Under the pieces are notes generated by a model that worked only from the letters and a program-made list of their open reading frames with translations, was not told the DNA's origin and ran no database searches. From Alcanivorax profundi (GTDB lineage Bacteria; Pseudomonadota; Gammaproteobacteria; Pseudomonadales; Alcanivoracaceae): a DNA stretch of 64,000 nucleotides. The stretch spans positions 1 through 64,000 of the forward strand of contig NZ_QYYA01000006.1 of the NCBI RefSeq assembly GCF_003597125.1, written 5' to 3'. Made by a program: the position numbers and the translations under genes. Shown in pieces: positions 25,855 to 34,328 of the stretch (position 1 is the first letter of the stretch; every line of letters starts with the position of its first letter).

Positions 25855-28323
25855 ATGCGACACTGGATACTTACCGCAGTTGCGCTCGGAGCCTTGTCCA
25901 TGCTGTCTGCCTGTGGCGGCAGCGGGAGTGGTGCCTCCACAGAAGCCAACACCAACACCGGCTCAAATAACAACAACGTGAATTATTCAGGGCCGGCACC
26001 ACGCAGTGCTGACGTCTCTGCATTCAAGATTTATATCTGGAACAACCTGGTAGAAGAACAACGCTGTGGCGCCTGCCACCGCGACCAGCAACCGGCTTTT
26101 GTCCAGACCGGCGACATTAATGCGGCCTACGCCGCCGCCAACCCACTGATCAATCTTAACCAGCCTTCCGCCTCGCGCATGGTGCAGAAAGTCGCTGGTG
26201 GCCACAATTGCTGGGAAAGCGATCCCCAATTCTGCGCCGACCAGATCAGCACCTGGATCAGCGCCTGGGCAGGGCAGTCCCTGGGGTTGGGCGGCGGCAC
26301 TACAGAGCTGGATCCCCCTCCCATCAAGGAGCCCGGCAACAGCAAGAACTTCCCCTCTGATTCCGGCCTGTTTGAGACCACGGTATACCCGCTGCTCAAT
26401 GATTACTGCAGCGAGTGTCATCAGAGTGATGCCAGCACTCCGCAAGGTCCCTATCTGGCTTCCGACGACGTCAACGAAGCCTACAGCGCAGCGCAGAGCA
26501 AAATTGATCTTAACCAGCCTTCACTCAGCCGCCTGGTAGAACGACTCGGCGAAGACAGCCATAACTGCTGGTCAGACTGTGATGATGATGCCCAGGAAAT
26601 GGAAAATGCCATCCAGGCCATGGCCGATGGCATCACGGCTACAGCCCCGGACGAAGACCTGGTTCTCAGCAAGGCGCTCAACGTCAACGATGGCACCCTG
26701 GCAGCAGGAGGCGGACGTTACGAGAGCAACGTGATCGCTCGCTACGAATTCAAGACTGGCGAGGGTACCACCGCCTTTGACACCTCAGGGGTCGATCCGG
26801 CCTTGCATCTGCAGCTCAGCGGCGATGTTACCTGGGAAGGCGGCTGGGGCATTCGCCTGAATGGCAACGTTGCCAAAGCCCAGGGCAGCACTGCCACCAG
26901 CAGCAAGCTCAGCGACCTGATCACAGCCACCGGTGAGCTAACCCTGGAAGCCTGGCTGGTACCCGCCAGCACTGGCCAGGACAACGCCCACATCCTCAGT
27001 TATTCCGCCGGCCCCGATGCCCGTAACCTTACCCTGGCGCAAAGCACCAGCAACTATCTGGTTTATCAACGTATCGGAGAAGCCACCGACGCCAACGGCG
27101 AGCCCGTACTGGCAACGGACGACGACCCGCTGCAGGCCAGCCTGCAACATGTCGCACTAACCTACGACCCGGTCAATGGTCGCCGGCTTTACATCAACGG
27201 TGAGCTCAACGGGGCTATGGACCCAGCCCCCCCTGGCCTGCTGAATACCTGGGACGACACTTTTGCCCTGGTGCTGGGTAACGAGGCCTCAAGCAACCGT
27301 CCCTGGGAAGGGGTGATCCGTTTCGCCGCGATCCATAACCGTGCCTTGAGCGCAGAACAGGTTCAGACCAACTTTGCAGCCGGGGTTGGCGAACGTTACT
27401 TCCTGCCATTCTATATCGGTCACCTGATCGATCAGCCAGGCGCATATCTGGTATTCGAAGTGTCTCGCTTCGATAACTACAGCTATCTTTTTGCGGCACC
27501 CTACTTCATCAATCTGGAACAGGACATCGTCGAGGACGAAGCCCCGCTTGAAGGGCTTCGTATTGGCATCAATGGCCGTGTTCCGGGTGTTGCCCAGTCC
27601 TTCTCCACGCTGGAAACCCTCATCGGCGGAGAGGGTTACAGCGAACAGGGTGAAAACTTGTCACGACTCGGAACGTTGCTGCCGGTAGAACAGGGACAGG
27701 AAAACGACGAATTCTTCCTGACCTTCGAACGACTGGGCCAACACACCAATGTCTACACCGAGCCCACTCCCTTGCCGCTGATGCCTAACATGTACGGCGA
27801 ACAGCCCAGTGTTGGACTTCGCGACTTTGCCGAAGTGAATGCCACCATGAGCCAACTTACTGGTGTTCCCGAAGGATACGGAGACGTCCCGGACACCTAC
27901 CAGCGCCTTCGTACGCAACTGCCAACCGAAGAAAACATAGAGGCATTCCTGACGGCTCACCAAATCGGTATTGCGCAACTGGCCATCGAGTACTGTAACG
28001 CGCTGGTCGAAGCCGAACGCAACGGCGACAACAGTGTGACCCCGTTGTTCGTCGGCATGAACTACAACGCCCGGGTAGACAGCATTACCGAGCAACAATG
28101 GCGTGATCGTGTTATCTCCCCATTGTTTGACCGCATGGTGGGTCTCGATCTGAATCATCAGCCATCACGCAATGCGGTGGAAGGCGAGCTGGAAGACCTG
28201 CTGTTCACCACTAATCTGACGCAGTGCAGTGGTGACAACGAGGAGTGCATAGAACGCACCGCCACTGCCACCAAAGCCGCCTGCGCTGCAATGCTGGGCA
28301 GTGCCACCATGCTGGTGCAATAA
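25855..28323 (+). CDS. Di-haem lipoprotein with LamG domain
   Basis: An 822-residue protein with a lipobox at LSAC (Cys20). Two c-haem units follow: CGACH at about 71 and CSECH at about 185. Each is followed by the same pattern, INLNQPSxSRMV / IDLNQPSLSRLV and then HNCW, showing an internal duplication. A LamG/concanavalin-type jellyroll (about 285-510; VALTYDPVNGRRLYINGEL) and a long C-terminal part with no recognised family complete it. Such proteins often bind carbohydrate or another protein outside the cell while carrying electrons. It is 13 bases upstream of the Tat-exported protein gene. Confidence 0.8.
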   Translation: MRHWILTAVALGALSMLSACGGSGSGASTEANTNTGSNNNNVNYSGPAPRSADVSAFKIYIWNNLVEEQRCGACHRDQQPAFVQTGDINAAYAAANPLINLNQPSASRMVQKVAGGHNCWESDPQFCADQISTWISAWAGQSLGLGGGTTELDPPPIKEPGNSKNFPSDSGLFETTVYPLLNDYCSECHQSDASTPQGPYLASDDVNEAYSAAQSKIDLNQPSLSRLVERLGEDSHNCWSDCDDDAQEMENAIQAMADGITATAPDEDLVLSKALNVNDGTLAAGGGRYESNVIARYEFKTGEGTTAFDTSGVDPALHLQLSGDVTWEGGWGIRLNGNVAKAQGSTATSSKLSDLITATGELTLEAWLVPASTGQDNAHILSYSAGPDARNLTLAQSTSNYLVYQRIGEATDANGEPVLATDDDPLQASLQHVALTYDPVNGRRLYINGELNGAMDPAPPGLLNTWDDTFALVLGNEASSNRPWEGVIRFAAIHNRALSAEQVQTNFAAGVGERYFLPFYIGHLIDQPGAYLVFEVSRFDNYSYLFAAPYFINLEQDIVEDEAPLEGLRIGINGRVPGVAQSFSTLETLIGGEGYSEQGENLSRLGTLLPVEQGQENDEFFLTFERLGQHTNVYTEPTPLPLMPNMYGEQPSVGLRDFAEVNATMSQLTGVPEGYGDVPDTYQRLRTQLPTEENIEAFLTAHQIGIAQLAIEYCNALVEAERNGDNSVTPLFVGMNYNARVDSITEQQWRDRVISPLFDRMVGLDLNHQPSRNAVEGELEDLLFTTNLTQCSGDNEECIERTATATKAACAAMLGSATMLVQ

Positions 28324-28336
28324 AAGGGGACGAAAC

Positions 28337-29896
28337 ATGATCAAACGACATTTTTTCAAGAAACGTCAGCAGCCCCTGCACCCGGATGCGCCGCTGATAA
28401 ACCTCGGTCACGGTAAACCGGTCAGCCGCCGGGACATGCTGGGTCGGGGGCTGGTCAGCGGAGCAGCATTTGGCACCGTGGGATTATTTGGCCTTTTCAG
28501 CAACCCGCGTGAGGCCATGGCCCTCAGTGGTGGCCTGGAAGCCATGAAGGAAACCTGCGGAATCGCCGCATCGGGAGCCGGAAAGATTCCCTTTATCTGC
28601 TTTGACCTGGCAGGCGGCGCCAATATCGCTGGCTCCAATGTGCTGGTTGGCGGCCAGGGCGGCCAGGAAGATTTCCTCACCAGCGGCGGCTACTCCAAGC
28701 TGGGCCTGCCTGGCAGCATGGCCCCCAATAACGATGCCGGCGTAGTAAACCGGGAACTGGGGCTGGCCTTCCACAGCGATTCACCGTTCCTGCAAGGCAT
28801 CATGGAAAAAGCCGCCGCCGCCGCGCCCAGCACCAATGGGTGTGTTATCCCTGCCCGTTCGGAGAACGATACTGGCAATAATCCGCACAACCCCATGTAC
28901 GGCATCTTTACTGCAGGCGCCGATGGCGAACTGATGTCCCTGATTGGCTCCAGCAGTTCGGTATCAGGCGGTAACTCCATGGCCCCGGATGGCTCGATCA
29001 TTGCCTCTGCCCGTCCCACCAAGGTAGACAGAGCGACCGATGTGACCGGGCTGGTGGACACCGGGAAGCTGGTGGGCCTTCTGGACCAGGCTGATGCAGT
29101 GTCCGTGATGGAAAGCATTGCCCGTATTAGCCACCGGCGTATCGACCAGCTAGATAGCGGCCTCACCGACAGTAACCGACGAGCCAATCTTGAGGACCTG
29201 TTGCGCTGTGGCTACGTTGAAGCCGCCGATATCACAGAACGCTTTGGCGACCCCGCTGAGCTGGACATCGAGGAGGACCTGGACATCCTCGCCATCTTTG
29301 ATGAAAACGAACTGCGGGACCGGGAATTCCAGAAGACCGCATCGATCATGAAATTGGTCGTCAACGGCTATGCCGGAGCGGGCTGCATCTCCATGGGCGG
29401 CTTTGATTACCACACCGGCGAACGCGGCACGGGTGAGCAACGCGATCTGCGCGCAGGGCGCTGCATGGGCGCCTGCCTGGATTACGCCCGCCGCAAGGGT
29501 GTTCCACTAATGATCTATGTGTTCAGCGACGGCTCTGTTTCCAGCAATGGTCGCATTGATGACTCTGAGGCAGGCAGGGGCAAGGGTGAATGGACCGGCG
29601 ACAACTCCTCCACTGCCGCGTCGTTCATTCTGGTCTACAGCCCCAACGGACGCCCCACGCTAAATAACGATCAGCAGCAAATCGGCTGGATGCGACCCGA
29701 CGCCTCCGTGGAAACCGCCGGCAGCCCGGCAGCCAACAACGTGAACCTGCTGGCCGAGGTGGTGTGGCTGAATTACCTGGCTCTGCATGGAGAGCAAGGG
29801 CAATTTGCCAGCAAATTCCCTAACCACAGCCTGGGTAATGCGGCATCCATGGATCGACTAACCGCCTTTGAACCCATTGTCAGTGGTACTATCTAG
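28337..29896 (+). CDS. Tat-exported DUF1501-like protein
   Basis: A 519-residue protein with a twin-Arg signal SRRDMLGRG near 31-39 followed by a hydrophobic run. The body resembles DUF1501-type proteins: FICFDLAGGANIAGSNVLVGG near the start, then GGFDYHTGERGTGE and the MIYVFSDGSVSS segment typical of that sulfatase-like fold. ATG 28337 has AGGGG 7 bases upstream; the earlier in-frame ATG at 28301 lies in the previous gene and is unlikely. Tat export implies folding, perhaps with a cofactor, before crossing the membrane. Homologues commonly neighbour DUF1800 or c-haem proteins. Enzyme activity unproven. Confidence 0.8.
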   Translation: MIKRHFFKKRQQPLHPDAPLINLGHGKPVSRRDMLGRGLVSGAAFGTVGLFGLFSNPREAMALSGGLEAMKETCGIAASGAGKIPFICFDLAGGANIAGSNVLVGGQGGQEDFLTSGGYSKLGLPGSMAPNNDAGVVNRELGLAFHSDSPFLQGIMEKAAAAAPSTNGCVIPARSENDTGNNPHNPMYGIFTAGADGELMSLIGSSSSVSGGNSMAPDGSIIASARPTKVDRATDVTGLVDTGKLVGLLDQADAVSVMESIARISHRRIDQLDSGLTDSNRRANLEDLLRCGYVEAADITERFGDPAELDIEEDLDILAIFDENELRDREFQKTASIMKLVVNGYAGAGCISMGGFDYHTGERGTGEQRDLRAGRCMGACLDYARRKGVPLMIYVFSDGSVSSNGRIDDSEAGRGKGEWTGDNSSTAASFILVYSPNGRPTLNNDQQQIGWMRPDASVETAGSPAANNVNLLAEVVWLNYLALHGEQGQFASKFPNHSLGNAASMDRLTAFEPIVSGTI

Positions 29897-29995
29897 CGAC
29901 CCTGAGCCCTGTCGGCGGCAAGGTAAGGTATCCCTCGCCTACCTGCCTGCCGGCCCCGCGGTCGGCTCACTGACAATGTAAAGGTGACCCTCACC

Positions 29996-30994
29996 ATGGC
30001 CTTTCGACCCTCTGCCCGCCTGCTGGCCGGCAGCCTTCTTGTCGCTCTTTGCATGCCCGTTTTTGCTCAATGGCAACAGCATCAATGGGACATCATGGGA
30101 ACCCGTGCCAGCGTAACCCTGTGGTCCCCAACCCCTGCGGCGCCGCTATTCCGGACCCTGGAAAACGAAATGGCTCGGCTGAATCAGCTGTTGTCCCCCT
30201 GGGTAGAAGACAGCGAACTGGCACAACTCAACCGACTGGCAGCCAGTAAACCGCAAACCATCAGTGCCGAGTTTTATCGCCTGTTGGAACGCTCCGCACA
30301 TTATTACCAGCTCACCGACGGCGCCTTTGACATTACCTTCGCCAGTGCAGGCCACCTGTATGACTACCGGAAAGGCAAGGCACCTGATGCTCAAGCACTG
30401 AAGCGTGCCACACGGCATATCGGTGCTTCACGGATAGCGTTACTGGATAACCATCAGGTGCGTTTCAGCGACCCGGGGACACGCATCGATCTGGGCGGGA
30501 TCGCCAAAGGTTACGCCATCGACAGAGGGATCGCCTTGCTGAAAGCCGCAGGGGTGGAACATGCCTGGCTGTCACTGGGCGGTGACAGCTATGTGCTGGG
30601 AGACCACCGTGGTCGCCCCTGGGAAGTCGGCATACAACACCCGCGCGATCGCAGCGGCATTGCCATGCGACTCCCTATTTCCGATGTCGCCATGTCTACC
30701 TCTGGCGATTACCAGCGATACTTCATTCAGGATGGCGAACGCATCCACCACATTATCTCCCCAAAGACGGGAAAGAGTGTCGGGGAACTGGTCAGTGTTA
30801 CCGTGCTGTGCGACAACAGTGTGGATGCTGATGCCCTGTCAACCAGTGTATTTATCCTCGGCAAGGAAAAGGGATTGGCACTCATCGACAGACTACCCAA
30901 CACCTCGGCAATCCTGATCGATCAGCACGGCAAGGTAAGCTACTCCAACGACCTGGCTGCCCCTGCCACGGCTACGCCTCCCTCATCAGACTGA
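29996..30994 (+). CDS. apbE: FAD:protein FMN transferase (ApbE)
   Basis: A 332-residue protein with a Sec signal peptide (about 1-24, ending VFAQ) and the ApbE fold: IMGTRASVTLW near the start, DGAFDITFA, DLGGIAKGYAIDR and the C-terminal DADALSTSVFILG. ApbE uses FAD and magnesium to attach FMN covalently to Ser/Thr of exported flavoproteins. ATG 29996 is preferred because AAGGTG lies 9 bases upstream; the GTG at 29984 is part of that site. It ends the rightward operon, 99 bases after the DUF1501-like gene. No protein in view has an obvious FMN-binding domain, so its target is an open question. Confidence 0.93.
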   Translation: MAFRPSARLLAGSLLVALCMPVFAQWQQHQWDIMGTRASVTLWSPTPAAPLFRTLENEMARLNQLLSPWVEDSELAQLNRLAASKPQTISAEFYRLLERSAHYYQLTDGAFDITFASAGHLYDYRKGKAPDAQALKRATRHIGASRIALLDNHQVRFSDPGTRIDLGGIAKGYAIDRGIALLKAAGVEHAWLSLGGDSYVLGDHRGRPWEVGIQHPRDRSGIAMRLPISDVAMSTSGDYQRYFIQDGERIHHIISPKTGKSVGELVSVTVLCDNSVDADALSTSVFILGKEKGLALIDRLPNTSAILIDQHGKVSYSNDLAAPATATPPSSD

Positions 30995-31001
30995 CGCTGA
31001 A

Positions 31002-31020
31002 GCATGCCCGCCGGGCATGC
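31002..31020. other. Stem-loop between convergent genes
   Basis: GCATGCCC / GGGCATGC with a three-base loop lies between apbE and the convergent TPR gene. No T run follows, so termination is possible but not clear. Confidence 0.45.
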
Positions 31021-31038
31021 CTCCTGTCAGGGTGCCGT

Positions 31039-32922
31039 TTAAGGCTGGATTTGCAGAGATTCGAGGCCCTGGCCTTCCACTGGTGCGGGTGACCCGCGAC
31101 GCTCACGCAAGGCCCGGTGATAGAGGTCCGCCAATCCTTCATGGGCGGAAGCCGAGAACCGTTTGAGCCGGGCGCGGGTTGCCGTTACCTGCTCATACGC
31201 CGATGCCTGCAAACCGTATTGCTGGCGGCGCATCAGCCTCTCGCCCCGCTTTTGCAAATTGGAAAGTTCCGCTTCCAACTCCGGCAGCTCACGTTGAAAG
31301 ACCTCAAGGCGATCGACTCTGTAGGTGGCATAAAGCACGCGGCTACGCAGCAGGCGGTTTTCTTCAAGCAGACCTTCTATCTGCTTGATTTCACGCTCAC
31401 GGTCCCATTGTCTGGGAACAATGTCCTGCTGCATTTCCCATAGCAACACGCCCTTGTAGAAGTCCAGCTTCTCCACCATATCCGGGCGCGCCTGCTGCCC
31501 CCACCCCTGCGTATGCTCTCTCGCCTGCTGCTGGGCAGTCCAAAGCTTCTGCTCGCGATCCGTGGCAAACGGGAGCGGATCCTGGGACTCGACCGCCTCG
31601 CTAAAACGACGTTCCAGACGGGTCATCTGCCCCTGAAAATCCTGGCCAGCAAGATCTTTCAACAAAGCTTTTGCTTCCGGGCGCAAGGTGTTGTGCTTGC
31701 GTTCATGGGCTGCCAGCATCGTGTACAGGCCCGGCATCTTCTGCTGCCAAAGGCTGAGCAGATTCCGCTGACGCATCAACTCATGATACTGATTCCAGCC
31801 CTGCTGGAATTCCGCAGTAGCGAACCACTCGTAAAAGGTAGGAAAACTGCTCACCCGCTGAGGCAAGAAAGCGGGCACTGGATCCATGGCCGTGGACCAG
31901 CGCGGCGAGCCAACCATCTCAGCAAACCATTCGCCACCGGCAATTTGCGCCTCCACTTCGACCAGGTAGGTATCCAACTTGTCAAAACGGTCCAGCGCAG
32001 TTTCGAATGCCTGCCTTGCCGCCTTCTGATTGTTCAACGACTCATACAGGTAAGGTATGGCCAGCTGAGCCTCCTGAACCGTGGCACGCTGAATCGACCC
32101 CTGATCCAGCTTCTGCAACACAGGCAAGGCTTTGCCTGGCTGGTTGGCCAACAGCAGAGCGCGGGCATAAAGCAGCAGGGAAATATCCGAGAACGGTCCC
32201 TCCAGACGGGCATTGCTCAGCAGTTGCAACGCGCGATCCTGTTGTTCGCTGCGCAACATGTAGATGGCCAAAGCCAACATGGCCTTGTCTTTGATCGCGT
32301 TGGTCTCTGCACTACCGGGCGGCAGGTTGGCCAACTTCCAAAGCCACTCCTGCCCCAAAGAGGGATGCTCGCCGTTGATCCAGCTGATGGCGAGGTTATA
32401 GCGAAGGTAAGCATTGAGCGGGTGATTTTCCGAGAAAGCATCCAAAGACTCAGCCGCCTCTTCATACCTCCCCAAACGCATCAAAATCTTGGCTCGCAGG
32501 CTGTAGAACACCTCCTGCAACGCCTCGGGAGGTTGCTCCCCTACCTGCTGCTCAAGGGTTGCCAGCGCCTGCTTGTATTTGCCCTGTCGATAGTAAAGAC
32601 CCGCCAGATGAATCCAGGCCCGCTGGGCAACACCATCACTAACCTGACTGTCGAGCAGCGAATCAAACACCTGCTGGGCATCTTCCGGCATGCCATAAGC
32701 GCTATACATGGCACCCAGCAACACCTGAAGCTCAGGCTTATGAACCTGCACTTCACCGCGCTCCAGTGCCATCTGCGCCCGGGTCAAGGCCGCGAAGTAA
32801 TCGCCCTGCAAATAGAGATAGGCCACCTCACCATAGGCGGGCTCCTCCACCTTGTGCGGTTCATCCAATCGCGCCCAAACCAGACTGCTGCACAGCAGCA
32901 GCAGATAGAACACACCACGCAT
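31039..32922 (-). CDS. Secreted tetratricopeptide-repeat protein
   Basis: A 627-residue protein with a signal peptide (about 1-18, ending VWARL). Helical TPR-like repeats run from about 30 to 330 (YLYLQGDYFAALTRAQMAL, LAGLYYRQGKYKQALATLEQQ, RLGRYEEAAESLDAF). The second half is helical, with a coiled-coil-like stretch at about 520-590 (KQIEGLLEENRLLRS, ELEAELSNLQKRGERL). No catalytic motif. It shares one base with the upstream 165-residue gene (TGATG overlap), so the two are translationally coupled and probably work as a pair. Likely a periplasmic scaffold; function unknown. Confidence 0.78.
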   Translation of the reverse strand: MRGVFYLLLLCSSLVWARLDEPHKVEEPAYGEVAYLYLQGDYFAALTRAQMALERGEVQVHKPELQVLLGAMYSAYGMPEDAQQVFDSLLDSQVSDGVAQRAWIHLAGLYYRQGKYKQALATLEQQVGEQPPEALQEVFYSLRAKILMRLGRYEEAAESLDAFSENHPLNAYLRYNLAISWINGEHPSLGQEWLWKLANLPPGSAETNAIKDKAMLALAIYMLRSEQQDRALQLLSNARLEGPFSDISLLLYARALLLANQPGKALPVLQKLDQGSIQRATVQEAQLAIPYLYESLNNQKAARQAFETALDRFDKLDTYLVEVEAQIAGGEWFAEMVGSPRWSTAMDPVPAFLPQRVSSFPTFYEWFATAEFQQGWNQYHELMRQRNLLSLWQQKMPGLYTMLAAHERKHNTLRPEAKALLKDLAGQDFQGQMTRLERRFSEAVESQDPLPFATDREQKLWTAQQQAREHTQGWGQQARPDMVEKLDFYKGVLLWEMQQDIVPRQWDREREIKQIEGLLEENRLLRSRVLYATYRVDRLEVFQRELPELEAELSNLQKRGERLMRRQQYGLQASAYEQVTATRARLKRFSASAHEGLADLYHRALRERRGSPAPVEGQGLESLQIQP

Positions 32923-33419
32923 CAGCGCCAGTCCCGAAAGCGAAAACGGGGCTGCTGCTTTGACTCGTCATCTTCGATATGCAGCTGAATGAAATGACGG
33001 CCATGGGCTTTTTCGAACTGGCCGTTTACCCCACGACGGATTTCCCGGCCACTGGGACCAGTACCGGTCACGAAAGCTGTCAGCTCATGCTCACCGTTTT
33101 TTACGTTAGCCAGCGCCAGTCGTTGCACCGCGCCATTCATCAGCGCCCGAATTTCTTTTTCGGTGTAAAGATGACTGGCCAGCACTTCGCCGTCCAACTC
33201 CAGGGTAATACTGTCTGGCTGGAAAAAGTGCCCCACATCCAGGGAGACATAGATCCCCACCTGGGTATCCGCCGGGAACAACAACTCTTCCTCCAGCAGC
33301 AGCAGGCGCTTGTTCACTTCCAGTACATCCCGTTTGAAATCTGCCAGATCCTTGTCCAGCTCGCCCCCATGCAACTGGCCCATCACCAGTAACAACAGCA
33401 TCACAACTACGCGGCGCAT
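32922..33419 (-). CDS. Conserved secreted protein paired with TPR gene
   Basis: A 165-residue protein with a signal peptide (about 1-19), a charged helix (about 20-48, LADFKRDVLEVNKRLLLLEEELL) and a beta-rich domain with VYVSLDVGH-like, ITLELDGEVLASHLYTEKE and NGEHELTAFVTGTGPSGRE runs, suggesting an immunoglobulin-like sandwich. Family not recognised. Its stop overlaps the TPR gene's start. With the TPR partner it resembles accessory genes seen near ExbB/TonB-type loci in other marine gammaproteobacteria, none of which is visible here. Confidence 0.7.
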   Translation of the reverse strand: MRRVVVMLLLLVMGQLHGGELDKDLADFKRDVLEVNKRLLLLEEELLFPADTQVGIYVSLDVGHFFQPDSITLELDGEVLASHLYTEKEIRALMNGAVQRLALANVKNGEHELTAFVTGTGPSGREIRRGVNGQFEKAHGRHFIQLHIEDDESKQQPRFRFRDWR

Positions 33420-33857
33420 CGTTCCCCCGAATTCAGGCTTTCAATGGTTTTTCAGCAATCTAGCACAGTCTTTTCGCCATGACTGTCGGCATTGTCTCAT
33501 CCCATGGTTACAAACAGTGCCGGCTGTCGGCCTTGTTCGCCGGTGAGATACAAATTTCTCACAGTTGGCCCTTGCCATCCTTCCCCCTTGAGGACCATTA
33601 TCAAGGGGTCGGCTTTGGTCGACACCGTGCCGGCGGCCCGGCCAGGATGCCGCGCCATGCGCGCCCCCTTGGGGCGCGGTGGCGTGGCGGGAGGCCGGGC
33701 CGTCCGGCATGCACTTGTTCCACCCCTCTCTCCAGCGGGTTCCACCGGCACGCCCCAGACCAACTGCGTTTCGCCTCTCGCTTTTCGCGATGAACCTTTG
33801 TCCGTATTCTAGTGAGTCTCTGAGTCTTACCGCACACCCTCACGAAATGGATTCCCA
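33420..33857. other. Intergenic region, no gene seen
   Basis: Divergent spacer between the 165-residue protein gene and the LEA14-like lipoprotein gene. Short frames have no ribosome-binding site or family match. The GC-rich stretch 33630-33760 contains a small hairpin (GCGCCCCCTTGGGGCGC-like, about 33661-33678). Promoters for both flanking genes are expected, but none can be assigned with confidence. Confidence 0.5.
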
Positions 33858-34319
33858 ATGAAAGCACGCGTTTCTGCCTGGCTTCTGGCCACCGCCCTGC
33901 TACTATCCGGCTGCCATACCCTTGGCCAGCTTGAAGCCCCGGAAGTCAGTGTCACGGGCATCAACCTGAACAGCTTCACCCTGTTCGAGCAGGAGTGGGG
34001 GCTCACCCTGAGAGCGCGCAACCCCAATGACCGGGAACTGACACTGAAAAGCCTGGATTACGAAATCTATGTGAACGGCGAAAAATTTGCCCGCGGCCTG
34101 ACCGGGGACACCGTCACCCTCCCTGCCATGGGCGATGCCAAGGTGACGACCACTATCACCACCAGCCTGATGAGCAGCCTGCAGCAATTGCAAAAGATCC
34201 AGCAGCAACAGGGTGAACCACTCAAATACCGGCTAGTGGGCAAGGCCCGGGTGGCCGGTGTTCCCATCCCCCTGGCCTTCGACAAGGAAGGGGAAATGCA
34301 GCTGCCGAAGATGCCCTGA
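33858..34319 (+). CDS. LEA14-like (LEA type 2) lipoprotein
   Basis: A 153-residue protein with a lipobox at LLSGC (Cys19) and a single LEA type-2 / WHy domain (about 35-150): FTLFEQEWGLTLRARNPNDRELTLKSLDYEIYVNG is the characteristic NPN-containing run, followed by PAMGDAKVTTTI. Bacterial members are envelope lipoproteins of unclear role, sometimes linked to desiccation or stress. The gene stands alone and its stop is 9 bases from the convergent AraC regulator's stop. Confidence 0.87.
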   Translation: MKARVSAWLLATALLLSGCHTLGQLEAPEVSVTGINLNSFTLFEQEWGLTLRARNPNDRELTLKSLDYEIYVNGEKFARGLTGDTVTLPAMGDAKVTTTITTSLMSSLQQLQKIQQQQGEPLKYRLVGKARVAGVPIPLAFDKEGEMQLPKMP

Positions 34320-34328
34320 GAGGCCGCT

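Noticed and set aside
31002-31020. Definite terminator after apbE
   Set aside because: The stem is good but no T run follows, so it is listed only as a stem-loop.
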